Source: Theristus sp. LFF4_11
Taxonomy: Eukaryota; Nematoda; Chromadorea; Monhysterida; Xyalidae
Direction of reading: 5' to 3'
NCBI GenBank assembly: GCA_030248135.1
Contig: JASANC010001093.1
Location: 62,001-126,000 of the forward strand
DNA: 64,000 nucleotides
Positions within the stretch are counted from its first letter, which is position 1; every line of letters starts with the position of its first letter. The translations under genes and the position numbers were made by a program. Shown here piece after piece: positions 1 through 13,400 of this stretch. Under the pieces are notes generated by a model. The model ran no database searches. It saw nothing but the letters and a program-made list of their open reading frames with translations, and had not been told where the DNA came from.

Positions 1-1090
1 TTGCGCACACGTCTGCAGTATATCGCTATCTACTTTGTTTTTTTATTTGAAGAGTCTATATTTTTCTGGATTTTTTTATTTTTTTGTGCGAGGGGTATTT
101 TCGACGAAATTTAGCATTCTCGACAGAGCGGCAGTGAAACCAGTCCTAGTTTGAGCTTGGTTGAACGTCATTTCAATGAGACAACAAGTTGGTTTTATGA
201 TAGAATAGATTTGACACAAAAAGAAAGCTTGGCATGTTTTCTGGAGTCTTTTTAATGTCGGTAAATGGGCATTTTTTGGTGTCATTTTGAGTTTCCGTGT
301 TACTACCATCTCATAAGTCCTAGTCTAAAGCTGGTTAAAGTTTAAAACAATGTGGGAGCAACCTGCCGTTGGTGCTGGGCACTTGGATTTTCAAAATTTT
401 ACATTAGACGTTTTCTGAGATCTTTGGAACACCTGGAAACAAAGGAATTTTGTGAAATTTTGACTTGTTTTATGCGCGGCACTCACACAAATCATAGTCT
501 AAGCCCGATTTTTTTTTATCAGTTGCGCACACGTCCGCAGTATATCGCTATTTACTTTGTTTTTTTATTTGAAGAGTCTATATTTTTTTGGATTTTTTTA
601 TATTTTTTTGTGCAAGGGGTGTTTTCGACGAAATTTAGCATTTTCGATAGAGCGGCAGTGGAAACAGTTCTGGTCTGAGCTTGGTTGGACGTCATTTCAA
701 TGAGACAACAAGTTGGCCTTATGATAGAATAGATTTGACACAAAAAGAAAGCTTGGCATGTTTTCTGGAGTCTTTTTAAAGTCGGTAAATGGGCACTTTT
801 TGGTGTCATTTTGAGTTTTCGTGTTACTACCGTCTCATAAGTCCTAGTCTAAACCTGGTTAAGGTTTAAAACAATGTGGGAGCAACCTGACGTTAGTGCT
901 GGGCACTTGGATTTTCAAAATTTTACATAAGACGTTTTCTGGAGACTTTTGAACATTTAAAAAATGAGCAAATTAGCAAAATTTTCAATTGTTTTGTGCG
1001 CGGCACTCAGACAGGTCATAGTCTGAGCCCGGTTTATTTTTTTTCGGTTGCGCACCCGTCTCTAGCACGTCGCTATCTACTTTGTTTTTT
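1..1090. repeat. Tandem repeat, period about 522 bp, two units plus a partial third
   Basis: The phrase TTGCGCACACGTCTGCAG at base 1 recurs with small changes near 522 and again, more diverged, near 1048, followed each time by CGCTATCTACTTTG. Everything between (the GAAGAGTCTATATTT stretch, ACAACAAGTTGG, GCTTGGCATGTTTTCTGGAG, the ACAATGTGGGAGCAACCTG block) recurs in the same order. The first unit begins at the window edge, so the array probably continues outside it. Short ORFs on the minus strand (76-309 and 552-809) are near-copies of each other only because the DNA is repeated; I do not call them genes. Confidence 0.85.
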
Positions 1091-1326
1091 TGTAACCCAA
1101 CTATGTTTTTTTTAAAAATAAAACAATTTAAAAAATCAAGGCTATTTTTCTTTAAAAATCGGTTTTTTGGCCAAAAGTGATAATTATTTTGGGCCAAAAA
1201 AGTTTTTATGGCCGAAAACAAATTCTTTGTCCCCATGCGATCATTTTGAGTGGTCGATGACCCAATTTGACCGATGTAGGCGCAAAAAAAAGCTATGGCC
1301 CGCATCATGGCAACATTCTCGTGTCG

Positions 1327-4300
1327 TCAGTGACGGGACCCTGTGTAAAACCGACCAACCCCGATCAAGCCCCTGACCACTTTGCGCGTCTTGTCGCGTT
1401 TCACCTTCTCCGGCGGAGCAACAGCGTTCGGCGTCAACAGCAGGTTTTCCAGTTGCTGAAAATTGAAGAACAATTTGTAAAAATTGAGTGAGAGATCAAT
1501 GAAGAATGCTCGAGTTCCGCACAGCAAGGCGGAAAAGCGATAAACGGGCCTGCAGTGCTTGCTCGGAGTACATCGGAATGGCAGCCATCACCTTGCTTCG
1601 TACGTCCGGTACCACTGGCCGCTGCAAACAAAAATGCGATTCTAGCTGGCATGTTGATTCATGAGGAATCTTTGCGAACGGAAAGCACTGTGAACACTGA
1701 CGAGCATGCCGTAGACATTGCAGACGAGCGTCAACAGCTGGCCGAGCACTTGCTCGTCGTGGCCGTGCACCTGGACGCTGCGCAACACGAGAAACATCAG
1801 CTGGCACGCTGAGTCGCTGTCCGTCAGGTTGCCGTCGGCGACCAGCTGAACAGATTCAATCAATTAATGTTGTTCAATAAATTAACATACGGTGTTTTGT
1901 GATGATTGGCGGGCAATAGCAATGCAATCATCTCAGGAAATCAATCAACGAGCCACAAAATGAAATAAAATGAATATGAGACATAAAAAAAGAAAAGTGG
2001 CGCGATTTGCGTGACACGACCGACCGACTGGAGAATGAGCTGTGCCGGCTGGATGGCCTTTGCGGCGCAGGCAGCGTCCGGCCACGACAACGCGTGGAAC
2101 ACAACCAGCACGATACTGCTGACGGTGCTCTGTGGCGGACAACAACACGAATGTACAACAGCAAAAGCAACACACGCTCGCAACCGTTTTTGTATCACCA
2201 GGCTCAGGCAAACTTGAAAATTGTGAATCGAGAGCGCAATTTGCGTTGCTCGACCGAAATGCACGCACGATGTCGCTGAGCAAGCGAGCGCCGAGTTCAC
2301 TGACGCGATCGGTTCGTCTGTTCGCATCGTCGCTCGGGGCACAGCCATTCGCCATTTCGTCGATGCGTTCACGCTGGTCGTGTTGTTCGCGCGACGCTGC
2401 GCCGCTGTGCGTTTGCTGGTCATCGGCGACACGGACGAGCACCGTGTGCACGAACTGCAGGTAGTCACGTGACAGCAGACAGAGCACGTCCTCCTCGAAG
2501 AGGTCCTGCGCGGTCGGCTCGTAATCTGCAGTGTAAAGGTGAATGCTCAGGTGGCAGTGGGGATGCGGTGGCCGATTGACTCGGTGACTCGGGAGAATAG
2601 AATCAGTGACAGCGCTAATTGGCTAATGGGGCAACACAACCAGCATGACCATTGACGCGCATTTGTTGATGCAAAGAGAATGCAGCGTGCCAGCGCAACA
2701 ATACAACCAAAATAGAACAATAGTGATGCATGAGTGTTTCGAAATTAGGTGCTAATGTGCAGGTGTTCTCATCGGTGCACTCGCTACGCGTTCTAAACTG
2801 ATTGATTTGTTCTGTTCTGAGTTTCTTATGCCTTCAAACACACAAGAAATCACCACAGCACACCTTTGTCATACAGCCGCCTCGCGACCACCGTCCACTT
2901 GTGCGTCAGCCGCTGCCAGCAATGCGCGCCCAACGCAGCCACCCCGTCCGCCAGCGCGTGCACCTGCCCAGCAGGCAGAGCATCGTGGGCTGCATGCGCT
3001 GCGAGCACCAGTGGACGCCAGGCGCGACGGAGCAGAAAGCGCACGCGGTAGTCGGGCACGAACTCGAGCGGCTCGAGCAACGCCACACGGATGTACTGCG
3101 ACAGCGGCGGCTCACTGAGAAAGTCGACCGGGAACCGAGCGCACAACTGGCCGCAGACGGTCTGACTGGAAGGCACACAAACAGACCGTGACCAGTTGTT
3201 ACGGGTGAAGCGCTTGTTCTGGTCTGCCAATCAACAGCTCACACACATGATGCTAAGTTCACAAGAAACAATGAAAATAAGCAAGCATTTCACATTTTAT
3301 CAATCAGAAACGACAAATAGGTGCGCGCATGCTCGGCGGCCGTTGCGTCGGTGGCCCGGTGGTCGTCGGTCGATCGCTGGCCGATCATGGCGACCGACTG
3401 TACGTCGGCGTACACTTTGAAAGTTAAGAACTGCTGTTAAAATTAAAAATGTTGAACTGCTTACTAAATCCAGTGCTCTAATCTGAATATTTCACAACGA
3501 TCTTTCACAAAGTTTGCACTTTTACTTGATACGGTCTGCTTTTCGGCGGACGTCAGATCGAGCGCACTCCAGCCGCCGTGCGACGCGTGAATGCGACCAC
3601 CGAACGTGGCAGCGTGCATCACACTCGTGTGCCTGCAAACAAAACAACACAATGTCATTCGTTACAAGCAATGTGTGAACAACAAATGCATGCGCGGTGA
3701 ATCGCATCGGTCAAATTCAAGCGTGAAGGATTTTTTTAGAAAATGGTGAGGCGAAAAACGATTACGACACCGCACAGAACAATCAGGTGAACCTGAGCAA
3801 CGCGAACATCGGCGCCACGGTCGGTCTAACCAACGCAAACACGTCGGGCGTGCCACGGTGGAATGTGCGGAGCTGCATCAGAACACCCTCCAACAGGCAA
3901 ATGTGACCGCGCAGCTGAAGGAAAAAAAATGATGAACAACTCTGAAAATGCAAAAAAACCTCAGTAGAAATTGCTATTTGAGCAGCAGCAACCAACGAGT
4001 TTCCTATTGACGATGCATTGCGGCTCAACGCCGTCTGTCACTTCCACCGACGGTGCTAAATAGCCGAGATAATCGAGCAACGACTCCGGGCTGCTGGTGA
4101 TGCTGCAGAGAAACACAAATAAAATGGTCATGAAAGCACAGCAACCTTGCAATCGGTCGTGTTCGTGGCGTAAACTGCAGGCTGTGTCGCATGCGATATG
4201 GCACTTTATGCTGCGAACGGGACGAACTGGCATCAAAAGTTAGCGCGACTTGCTTCTGCATCAGCTCGCTACACCAGTTCGCAGCGTAAAGCGCTACATA

Positions 4301-7300
4301 AGCCGGGACAGCTCGGCTCACTTGCACAGTTCACAGAGGTACTGCGCCGGTCGTTGCAGCGCCATACGCAGGAAGCAGATCTGCTGCGCCTGGTCGGTGA
4401 ATCGATTGGAGAGCGCCGTGAGCGCGTGCAACAGTTGCGCCTGCTGCATCAGCGACAAGCTCGCGGTGGCGTGCTGCGCGAGACTGAAGATCAGCTGTGC
4501 GTGCGCCTGCAATGCACGTGCGGTGCTGGTGTGCGCGAGCCGGTTTTGTTCGTGTCGTTGAACGAATTCGCAATATAATGACCAGCACAATTTGTGCGCG
4601 AAGCGAAATACGAATTTCTTTTTATAGTTCCTATCAATTTACCAACCAACCATGCAAGTGTCCGTGAATTCCGCGCACAGCCGCAGCAGGTCGCTGAGCG
4701 CGTGTCGTTGCGAGTACAGCAGCTCGTCACGTGACCTCTGCGCGGCGTCGTCGCACGCGCCAGGCAATGGCGCAGTCACCAACTGGCTGATCTGAGCAAC
4801 GTTGAATGAAACCATGAAAATAGAAGCACACACGAGAGACGGCAGCTTTGCTCGATGTTATGCTTTCCTGCGATATAAAAAGATCCTATGTGGTAAAACG
4901 TTTCGGGCAGTTCTGCCCGATGTCAGTCTCACTGACGCGTCAGCGGGCACAGCGGTATGCGTCTACCTGGCGAAACCGCAAACAGCCAACTTTACGTGAT
5001 GATACACCGGCAAACCAAAACGTTTCAACCACGGGGAAGTATGCAAAACTGACAATGTCGAGAATGGTGGGCACACGATCTGGATAAGCGGGCAAGCAGA
5101 CGAACAGCGCCGACACGGTGGAGAGGACGCTGTTGATGACTGACCAATCAGCGACTGCGATCCTCGCCTTCATGAACAGTACCAGCGCATCGAACAGTGA
5201 GACACAGGAGGCCGTGATCTGCAACAGAGCACCCGTGGTACGCCACAAATCACTTCCAGCTGAATGTCACTCAAAATGCACTCAAACTGAAGTTCACTCG
5301 AATTTTATTTGAACTGTTAGTCACTTGCAATCAGCTGATTGGTTGCGTTTCAATTGGGCTCAAAACCAGCGCTCGAAAGCAGGCAAACCCGTTCTAATGC
5401 AAAAATGCATAAATACGCTTTTCAGTTTGACTGTAGACTTTTTTTATCAAAACCTTAGCATTATCAGCAGCACTATCGAGTTTGACGAGTTCGGCCAGCA
5501 CAGCACGACAGATTTTGTTCATCACTTCCCATTCTTGGTCGTCAACTGCAACAGAAACGCAGAATTTCATATTGAGCATTGACAAACGACTGTATAATAT
5601 TGCGAATCCAACACGAACTCTGCAGTCCATTCTGAATGTTCAGCACTCTCGTGCGTATCCAGGCGTCAATCAACGCAAACGGCGGCTGCCAACCGATCGC
5701 GGTGATGCTGCACTTGAAAATGTTGAGGCAACGCGATCGCAGCTCTGAAAGCATCGCTTTTTCTCAACTACTGAAACGCGTTCTCTGTAATATGCACGTG
5801 ATTTCAGAAAAAATGCTTAGCGAAACAAACGGACGAGTGACTGCTGAATTCAGTTCGACCGAGTCGTCCTTGTCATAGTCGAACTCCATGAAGATCTTGG
5901 CGGCGGTGTCGGCGTCTGACGGCTGAATTGATTAATGGTTGCGAACTTGCGAAACACGGTGCTTTCCAATGCGGAATTCCACACAACAACACCTCAGTTC
6001 AGTGTTACTGCATTTCCACATTACCCACTTTTCGCATGGCACTCGGAATGCGCTCGAGCACCGCCGGCAGCAACTGTTGAAACGCGCCCGTCTGACTCAG
6101 TACGCTGTGCGCTGCGAACGCGCTCAGCAGATTCGACGCTTCGTTGCGCAGTTGCTGAGCGATGGAAACGCGACACGTTTTGAAATTTGATTGAAAGCAA
6201 AATTTTTCGCAGAATCTTTTCCATTTGTCACGCTCACAATTGACGGATGCTGAAAGAACGAATGGATGGCGCTCAAATAGAGTGCAAACGTGGCCGGCAG
6301 TTCAAACGGCGCTGTCGGCGACCGGTTGTCTTTGTTGGCCTGTTAAGGTTGAACAATTTTTTTCTCTGAATTTTTTTCACAACAATAATCAAGGTTGTTT
6401 CAAAAGACCAACAGTGAGAAGACAGAGATGATGACCGAGCGAGCCCAGTAGCGAGCACAGCTCTTTTAGAAATCCGTAACACTCTTCGTCGAATTGTTTG
6501 CTGGCAGCAGAACTGCAAAACGCAACTTTGTTGGTCTCTCAACACAAAAAACGAAAAGTAGTTTGCGAAACTGACACCGCAGCAGACAATATCGCTTGCA
6601 TGGTGTTCGTTTCAAACAGCGTCATCAATGGTTTTAGTTCGTCTGATTTCTGGCTCTGCAAAAAAACAGCACGAATGAGAAGCGGGCCAAAACAAGCATA
6701 CTTTCAAATTAGCACCATTTACTTTATTTTTTTACTTTATTTTCAAACCGGTGGGACCGTGTGGTGGTGTACCACGGAATGCGTGTGACCGTGTGTGGTG
6801 GTGTACCACGGAATGCGTACCGGGCAATCACATTGCACTGCACCAAACAGCGATGCGTTTCCCAGTGCGAACCTTGCGCGCAGCGAGCTGCCACAGGCAT
6901 CGTGCCGCGTGTCGGCGGAGTTCGTGCGAGGCGAGCTGACTGCTCAACAGGGCGACCAGTCGTGCGACGGAGGCGTCAAGCGCGTACGCCGGCGTTACTT
7001 CGACCATCTCAGCGACGAACTGCAGCACTTGACTCGACATCGTCTGCACACCGCTCGTTGACTGCAATCATCGAGCTTAGCGAACTGATTCATCGTTAAA
7101 ACTCTGATCATCACATGAACAGTCGAAAAAATGATCACAGGGAGAGGGAAGCACACCACAGTGCTACTTACAAAACTGCTATATTGCCGCTAAGTTTTAA
7201 TGGGCAAGTGAACTGATGCACCGAAAGATGCCGGCACATTCTCCAACATACAGCACCTGATTTTGCAGTGCCCATTGCAGTGTTTCACAACTGCCCTCCA

Positions 7301-8672
7301 GCCAGCCGGGCGCACACTGAATGATCGCATTTGCGAGCTCTTTCTGGCGGTGTTTGTTGTCAATGCGGTTGAACGTGCACGCATCTTGCACCAGCCGCAG
7401 CAGCATCGTGTACACCAGTTGCATCTGGTGCACCTGGAATGCAGGAACCATGAATGTCATGAGGTTATGGGCTTATTGACAGCCGTCATGCTTTTGACGA
7501 GTTAACTGATTGCTGCCATCAGACTGACTCTCAGCGTACGAGTGTAAGATTGGAAAATTTCACGGCATAATTTTGGAAAATTTTACAGTTCATTTGGTGT
7601 TTTGCAAAAACTGCATTGAACGACTATCAGGTTGGTATTACTAGGCAGGCATAAACATAATGACTGCCTCAAACACATTTCACAACAATCCTGAAGTTTA
7701 CAACACATCTTCTTTTTCATACATCAATGACATTTCACCAGTTTATCACAACAACAACCAACTCCCGATTGTTTGATGTCGTTGCATTCATCGTTGAACG
7801 TCGGCCAATGCTGCGGCCATTCGTGTTTCACAATCTCGACCACACACCGACACAACACCTCAGCCACCGGCGACGCCCACGGCACAGCGCTGCGTGCCAG
7901 CTGCATGCATTTGGCACGGATGTCGGCGCGTTCCGACTCGCGCAGCTGTGTCCATTTGTACCTGGTGCATGGGAGTTGCGCCAAAGTGCTGTGCTGCTGT
8001 GAGCGAACCCAACGAACGAATTGGCTGCATTCAAGAAAACTGAACGCACAACCATGCCGCCTCTGGATGCACACCTGATTGTGTACTCAACGATCGCGAA
8101 CGCACTGTGCTGCAGCAGTACAGCCTGCTCGGGAGGTTGGCCGCCAGCAGTGGAACGGCCAATGATTGCAAAGCCAACAGTTGCACCGTTTGCGCACTCG
8201 TCACGCCATTTGTTGAACGACTGAATGTGATTGCAGTAACTGCGATTGCACACTAGGACACTGTAACGGACTGCGGAAAAGCAGATCGGGTGGTCAGTGG
8301 GGTGCGCACACAGCCATGCACTGGTGTGTTAGGTGTGACATGGTGCACCGTGTTAAGGGGCACTCATGAAGCCGTAGTATCGATATTTGGTGACGCGTAA
8401 CTGGGTTAAAACATAGCTACGCGGTCACTGAATAGTGTTTCATGAATGCCCCTTCACAGTGGCACGCTGCCACCGATCACAGCAAGTGGCAGCATGCACA
8501 TCGTCTCACACGGCCACGTACACCACCCATCACGAACACCGATCAATCAACCAGTGAACACTGTGCACGTTTGCTGCACCTGATGCGCGTGCGCCCGTTG
8601 CAGTGGTCCAGTCAGTGGAGCGTGTATCTCCTGCACAATGCGCTCGATCTCCACAATCTCGTCCGTCGCCAT
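1327..8672 (-). CDS. XPO5: Exportin-5, multi-exon gene
   Basis: Importin-beta family karyopherin that, with RanGTP, carries hairpin RNAs such as pre-miRNAs from nucleus to cytoplasm. The start ATG (8672) opens a short exon, MATDEIVEIERI..., ending at a CAG/GT donor at 8580. Exons I could fix by splice phase: 8580-8672, 8075-8220, 7763-7961, 7257-7433, 6873-7061, 6578-6655. Later coding blocks lie near 6500, 6290, 6100, 5880, 5700, 5480, 5150, 4720, 4440, 4060, 3840, 3570, 3040, 2370, 2080, 1750 and 1327-1600. Diagnostic residues are VEIVKHEWPQHWPTF in exon 3 (the exportin N-terminal signature), the acidic FDYDKDDS block near 5860, the FVPDYRVRFLLRRAW block near 3080, and a basic tail ending GRFYTGSRH-stop. 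Colinearity with vertebrate XPO5 runs from N- to C-terminus (recalled family knowledge), so the gene looks complete. Introns are short. Identity is firm; some exon edges are not. Confidence 0.93.
8355..8454. mobile_element. Short inverted-repeat element (MITE) in XPO5 intron 1
   Basis: About 100 bp bounded by near-perfect inverted ends: AAGGGGCACTCATGAA on the left and TTCATGAATGCCCCTT on the right. It lies between exon 1 and exon 2 of exportin-5. The end sequence resembles the end of the larger foldback element at 47524-49093 (AAGGCCCATTCATG), suggesting one family. No clear target duplication was found. Confidence 0.6.
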
Positions 8673-10034
8673 CCTTGAAAGCGTGAACGTCACGCCAAGC
8701 GACAACTAAAAATGTTAGTGAAGAGCCAGTGATGGTGTCGTTTGCCACTTTATTCGCAGAATAAGTTAACGCAGAAAAAGTTAATAAGCAATTGTTTCAA
8801 GAAAACATAGTTAGCCACAAGTTGGCCATTTGATACATTCGTTCTTCTCAACTGGAATTCAAATTCCGCATGAGGTATTCTGTGAAAAAAGTGACAGGTT
8901 TAAACAAACAAACATAGCGTCACTTTTCTGAAATCTCCAAACAGATATTGGTAAACCGTTGGTCATTTGCAGTGGCAACCCAATTCATGTCAAAATTGTG
9001 TCCTTCAACAAGACCTAACCAGCAAACAGCGGTTGCGAGTTCACTTTTATTCACCGAAGGAATCAATCAACCAATTTAAACAATAAATTGAAAACTGCAC
9101 TTTACGAATTTCAATGCTGTAAAAAACCAAGAAGCAGAGAGGAAACAAACATTAATAATTTACAACATACTCAAAAGTCACATTCTGAACAGCGGAAAGA
9201 TGCGAGTACTTAGCAAAGTCACAAGAAAAATCGTTTAAATTACAGAAAACTTCATCAAAACACAAAATCAATCGAAGGCAGAGCCGATATAGACAAGAGG
9301 ATTCGTTTGTGTGCTCTACTGGAACCTGTGAGCTGTTTCCTTTTTGAAACTAAAAAGCAAACAGCGACCTCGATAAGGAAATCGCAGCATTCATTGCGTC
9401 ATCGCAAAATGTTTTCACGACAAATCGGTGCAAGCAACTGAGGGTAGAAACCAAAGAAAGAAAAGGTAAAAGCATGATTTTGGTTACTATGCTTGTGTTT
9501 TTTACTAACAACAATAACAATGTACCATGGAACGGAATCGGTAGTAAAGGCGGAGAATAAACACGAATTGAACTTTATAAAGCCGTGTGCGCATGTACAT
9601 TTGCAAAAGCCGAAAATAAAATATTGAACAATTTGTTCGAGAGATCGAATGATGTTATAATTGAGTAAAACTGAAAAATTGCCGCCGGGAAAAAAGATCA
9701 AAGAAACTCGAATGAATCAATCAACAGATTTTAAATTAAAAATTTTTAAAACCAGTGCTCAGTTTCTAAACAATCAAAAATCGAATTCCTAACGCACAAT
9801 CAACCAGTATTTCAAAAAGAAAATAATAATAGATTCCGAAGAAACTTCGGAAACTGAACGAAGCAATGAAAAGAAACAAAAAATAGCAACATTAATAATT
9901 GTTGTAGCACTTGGAAAGGACAAGCAAAAAAATACAAGTTCAGTTCACATATTTTGAGATGACGGATGAAAAAAGTCGATACCGATTAAGGCAAGTGAAA
10001 TCGATTCAGTGGTGGTTGTATTGGTTGTGCTCCA
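8673..10034. other. Intergenic stretch without recognised gene
   Basis: Lies between the start codon of XPO5 and the stop codon of the Pins/LGN gene on the same strand. It is AT-rich with many stops in all frames. The only longer frame (9399-9701, minus) has no recognisable motif or coding-like composition. The XPO5 promoter and the Pins 3' UTR should be in here, but I see no distinctive element. Confidence 0.6.
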
Positions 10035-10433
10035 TCAGTTGCGGGTGCCTTGAGTGTTTTGATTGCCGTTTGCTTCGTCCGTGTTCAAAGCAGCACGCTG
10101 ATCGTCAAATCTGTTTGCAATCAATCAATAAAATCTTGTCTGTCATACTATTTGCAAGCTGCTTATGGAGGAACAACTGATTCCACTGATGGGTGAGTGT
10201 GATCATAAAACACTAGTCTTTCACACAGGCACAAAAAAAATCGAGTTACAAAAGACAAAACTTACCTCCGTTTACTCAAACTATACTTACCGATCATTTT
10301 GTGCCTTCATGAGCAGCTGAAAGAAATGATCGTCCTCAGGCACGGTCGACGCCAAGCCACCGCCGCGTGGCACCCGGTGGCTTTTCGTTCGTCTGATCGG
10401 GAACTCGGACCGCTGGTCTTCCATTCGATTCTC
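10035..10433 (-). CDS. GPSM2: Last two Pins/LGN exons, completing GoLoco 3 and 4
   Basis: Exon 10291-10433 opens with ENRMEDQR (end of GoLoco 3) and ends in DDHFFQLLMKAQNDR. The donor GTAAGT at 10290 is followed by an acceptor at 10111; the last exon 10035-10110 reads FDDQRAALNTDE... and stops with TGA at 10035-10037. Joining them gives NDRFDDQR, a proper GoLoco 4 Arg-finger end. A different, closer acceptor would not restore the motif, which is why I chose this one. Confidence 0.85.
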
Positions 10434-13400
10434 CTGTTGACGTTTTAGAATAAAATTGGAATTGCAGAAAAAGCAAAATGTACAAATGAACCGAGACCAA
10501 GTTGTATTGAAATCGCAAAATCGACTTTGTGAGTAGTGCAGAACTCTGGTTGCAGAACGAAGAATTTTCATTTTAAATGATGACAGAGTTGCTGTAGGTT
10601 CTGTTGTTGAGGTATGTTCAATGAGACAGACCAAATATTCAGGTATGTACTGTTTCCACCACTTGGCGGCCTACTCATGGTGTTTTACACTTCTCTGGTA
10701 TTATGCCGTGCACTGCAGAATAAAACTGACTGACTGACTTGGCGGCACATGAAAACATCAACCTGGCGGTGTTGTTGGCTGCTTGCCGGGTGACTCGGTC
10801 AATATTCGCAAGTGCACAGCACCAGCAGCGCAGTGCACAGCGTACGCCCACACAGAACGCACCTGACAGCGCATCAGTATCTCGAAGAAGTCCTCGTCAG
10901 CAGTGCCGGCCTTCTTCGCGTGCTCGTGCGCGTCCGCGCGTTTCTTGCTGCTGTTCGCGCGACTGACCGGCTGACTGTGCGCCTCGCCGCTGCTGGTGCA
11001 CGGCGCTGCCAGCCGGTCGGACAGTTTCGCGTCGGAGACGCTGCGTGCGGCCGGCTGGTGCGAACGCGCCGCGGTGCTCGACGGCTTTGAGGTGGCGGTG
11101 GTGCACAAGGCAGCCGCCGTGTCGCCATCACCGTTGCACTGATTCGCCGTGTCCGTGTGCGTCGTCGCGGCGTGTCGCAGCCGCCGATGCGACTCGAGCA
11201 CACGCTCGGCGTCCTGCAGGCCCGGCAGGAACGCACGCTGCTCGTCCATCCGTCTGCCCTGCATGCCGGCGATCATGTCCAGGAACTCGTCGGGCGACTG
11301 TTGCGCTGCCGAGTCCGGGTGCGGACCTGCGGGTGACAATGGGGGCGTGTGTGAATGGCATGGAGACTGTGAGCAAAAGCAATGGAACCTGCTGGGACAC
11401 TCGGAAACAGTGTCCTTTCGGTGGGTATAGGCTGGACACGCAAATCAGATTTGAAATATGCTAGAACTAGAACGTAAACGTCAACTTGAAGCATACGCGA
11501 CTTTCCCGTTTACCGCTGTTTACTTCCCTTCACTGAAAAAAAAACAGTGACAAACTCAAGAGGAAGAATGACACTTACGCCAACGAAAAGGAAAACACCC
11601 GCAAAACTGAAAACGAAAACAAAGAGCAGAGTGTGGAGGCAGCACAAACGTTGCAGTAACGCCACTGATTTGCGCTGATGTACAATCAAGTGCGCATCGT
11701 CGGCCGACCGCAGCGACATCGAGTCCTCGTTGGACGTGCCACCTGACACGTCAGCGTCCAACTGGCAGCGCCCCTTGCCCTTCGCGGCACGCCGCCGCAT
11801 CGCCAGCGCCGGCGTCGACGTCCACGAAGGTTTGAATTTCAAATTGCCGCCGCGCTGCCGTCGCACGTGCCGATCGTCGGACACCGCTGATTGGTCGCTC
11901 AGCAAATGCTGGTGTTCGTTGATTGGCTGAAACGATGACGACTGCAGCGCCCGCTGGCGGCGGCCGCGGCGGCGATTCGTCGCGAAATGCTGGCGAATAT
12001 GAGGCAGGGTGATGGAGCGAAACGCAACAGTGAGTGTGCTGTGGTGCTGTGCTGGAAGAGGCACGAAATGAACACAGAAAACGTGAATGGTGAAAATGAA
12101 AAAAAAGAAGGTGCACTTCCACAACACCGAAACCATGCACAACGGTTTTGTGCAGAATTTTTCCAAGTGACATTCAAGATAAATACATACCCAAAGAACT
12201 GAAAACGCATCCCCAATGTACAGTTAATCTTCCCCATTCCAAAAACATCGTTGTTTGAAATAAAAAAAAACAAAAAAAACACAAACACTTTTTAACCAAT
12301 GGTGTTCACATCACAACATGCATACTGAATGATGCGCATGCGCCCTAGGAACACCACTAAAACAGCGCAGTGATGCGCAGGCAACGGAGTAACGGAGCAC
12401 GGCGAGCCCACTGGCCAGCGTACCATTTCGAATGACGTCGACCGCGCGCACGGCCGGTCTGTTCTCAGCGTTCGCGCCAGCCGCCACCTGCACGGCGTCA
12501 CAGCGCTGGTCGTCGATGCGCTTGCTCTGCATACGACTGAGCATGTCAAAGAAGTCCTCGTCCAACGGCGGTGCCGAGCGCTCCTTCGACGCACGCAGGA
12601 TGCCGCCGCTGGTCGTCTGAAAACGAGACGCTTGCACGTTCGCTTGTGGGCAGCTCTCCGTGTTGTACGCTGTTCTTACGCTGCGTTTCGCAAAATAAAA
12701 CGCCACAAAATACTTGACGTCGAGCGATCGACGTGTTTCGTTCATCACACTTGAGCAACCGATCAAGATTCGCAAAATGCCTGAACTTACGGGCAATGCT
12801 GAGGTGGACGCTGCACCGGTGGCCTGCGACTGAGTGCCCACTGAGGAGAGCAGTTTCTGAAGAAAGCCACCAACTTCAGAAGTACCCCCAAACTTTCTAT
12901 ACATAGCTATCAGTGTCTTTGCGTGTTTGGTTCACGCACAGTTGAGCAGCCTCTGAGTGTCTTCCATGAAAGTGCACCAGAAAAACCACCGCCAATGCAC
13001 GCACCGAATCCGAGGTGACGAAGCCGACGGAGCGCTGCGTTGGCTGTGCCGTGTCGTCGCCTGTGTACGTCTGCAGTTTGTCCATGCTCGCACGACGCGC
13101 CCGCTCGCTCACGCCCGACTGAACAAACAATGAAACATGACACGTGACGTGAGACAACGTTGAATTTGATTCATTATGACAGTGTCATTTTTTGAAACGA
13201 GCTGTGTTGGCATCATCGCAAAAATTTGGCCATCTAAAGGGGCGGGGCTCAAACCACACGTGTCTGGCAGCAGAGCTAGCGCCTTGAACCACTTGACCAC
13301 CGATACCCTTTTTCTTCAGCCCGTTATTTCACATCCCGTGCTCTCGACTCGCTTAAAGCAGAGGCAACGAGCCAACCACAACAACGAAATACAGTTTGTT

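Noticed and set aside
10874..11464. Long plus- and minus-strand frames overlapping the Pins exon at 10863-11326
   Set aside because: Shadows in other frames of a GC-rich exon; only the frame with GoLoco motifs makes family sense.
13225..13312. Functional tRNA gene
   Set aside because: A box is good but the B box is off consensus and the cloverleaf stems do not close; better explained as a SINE head.
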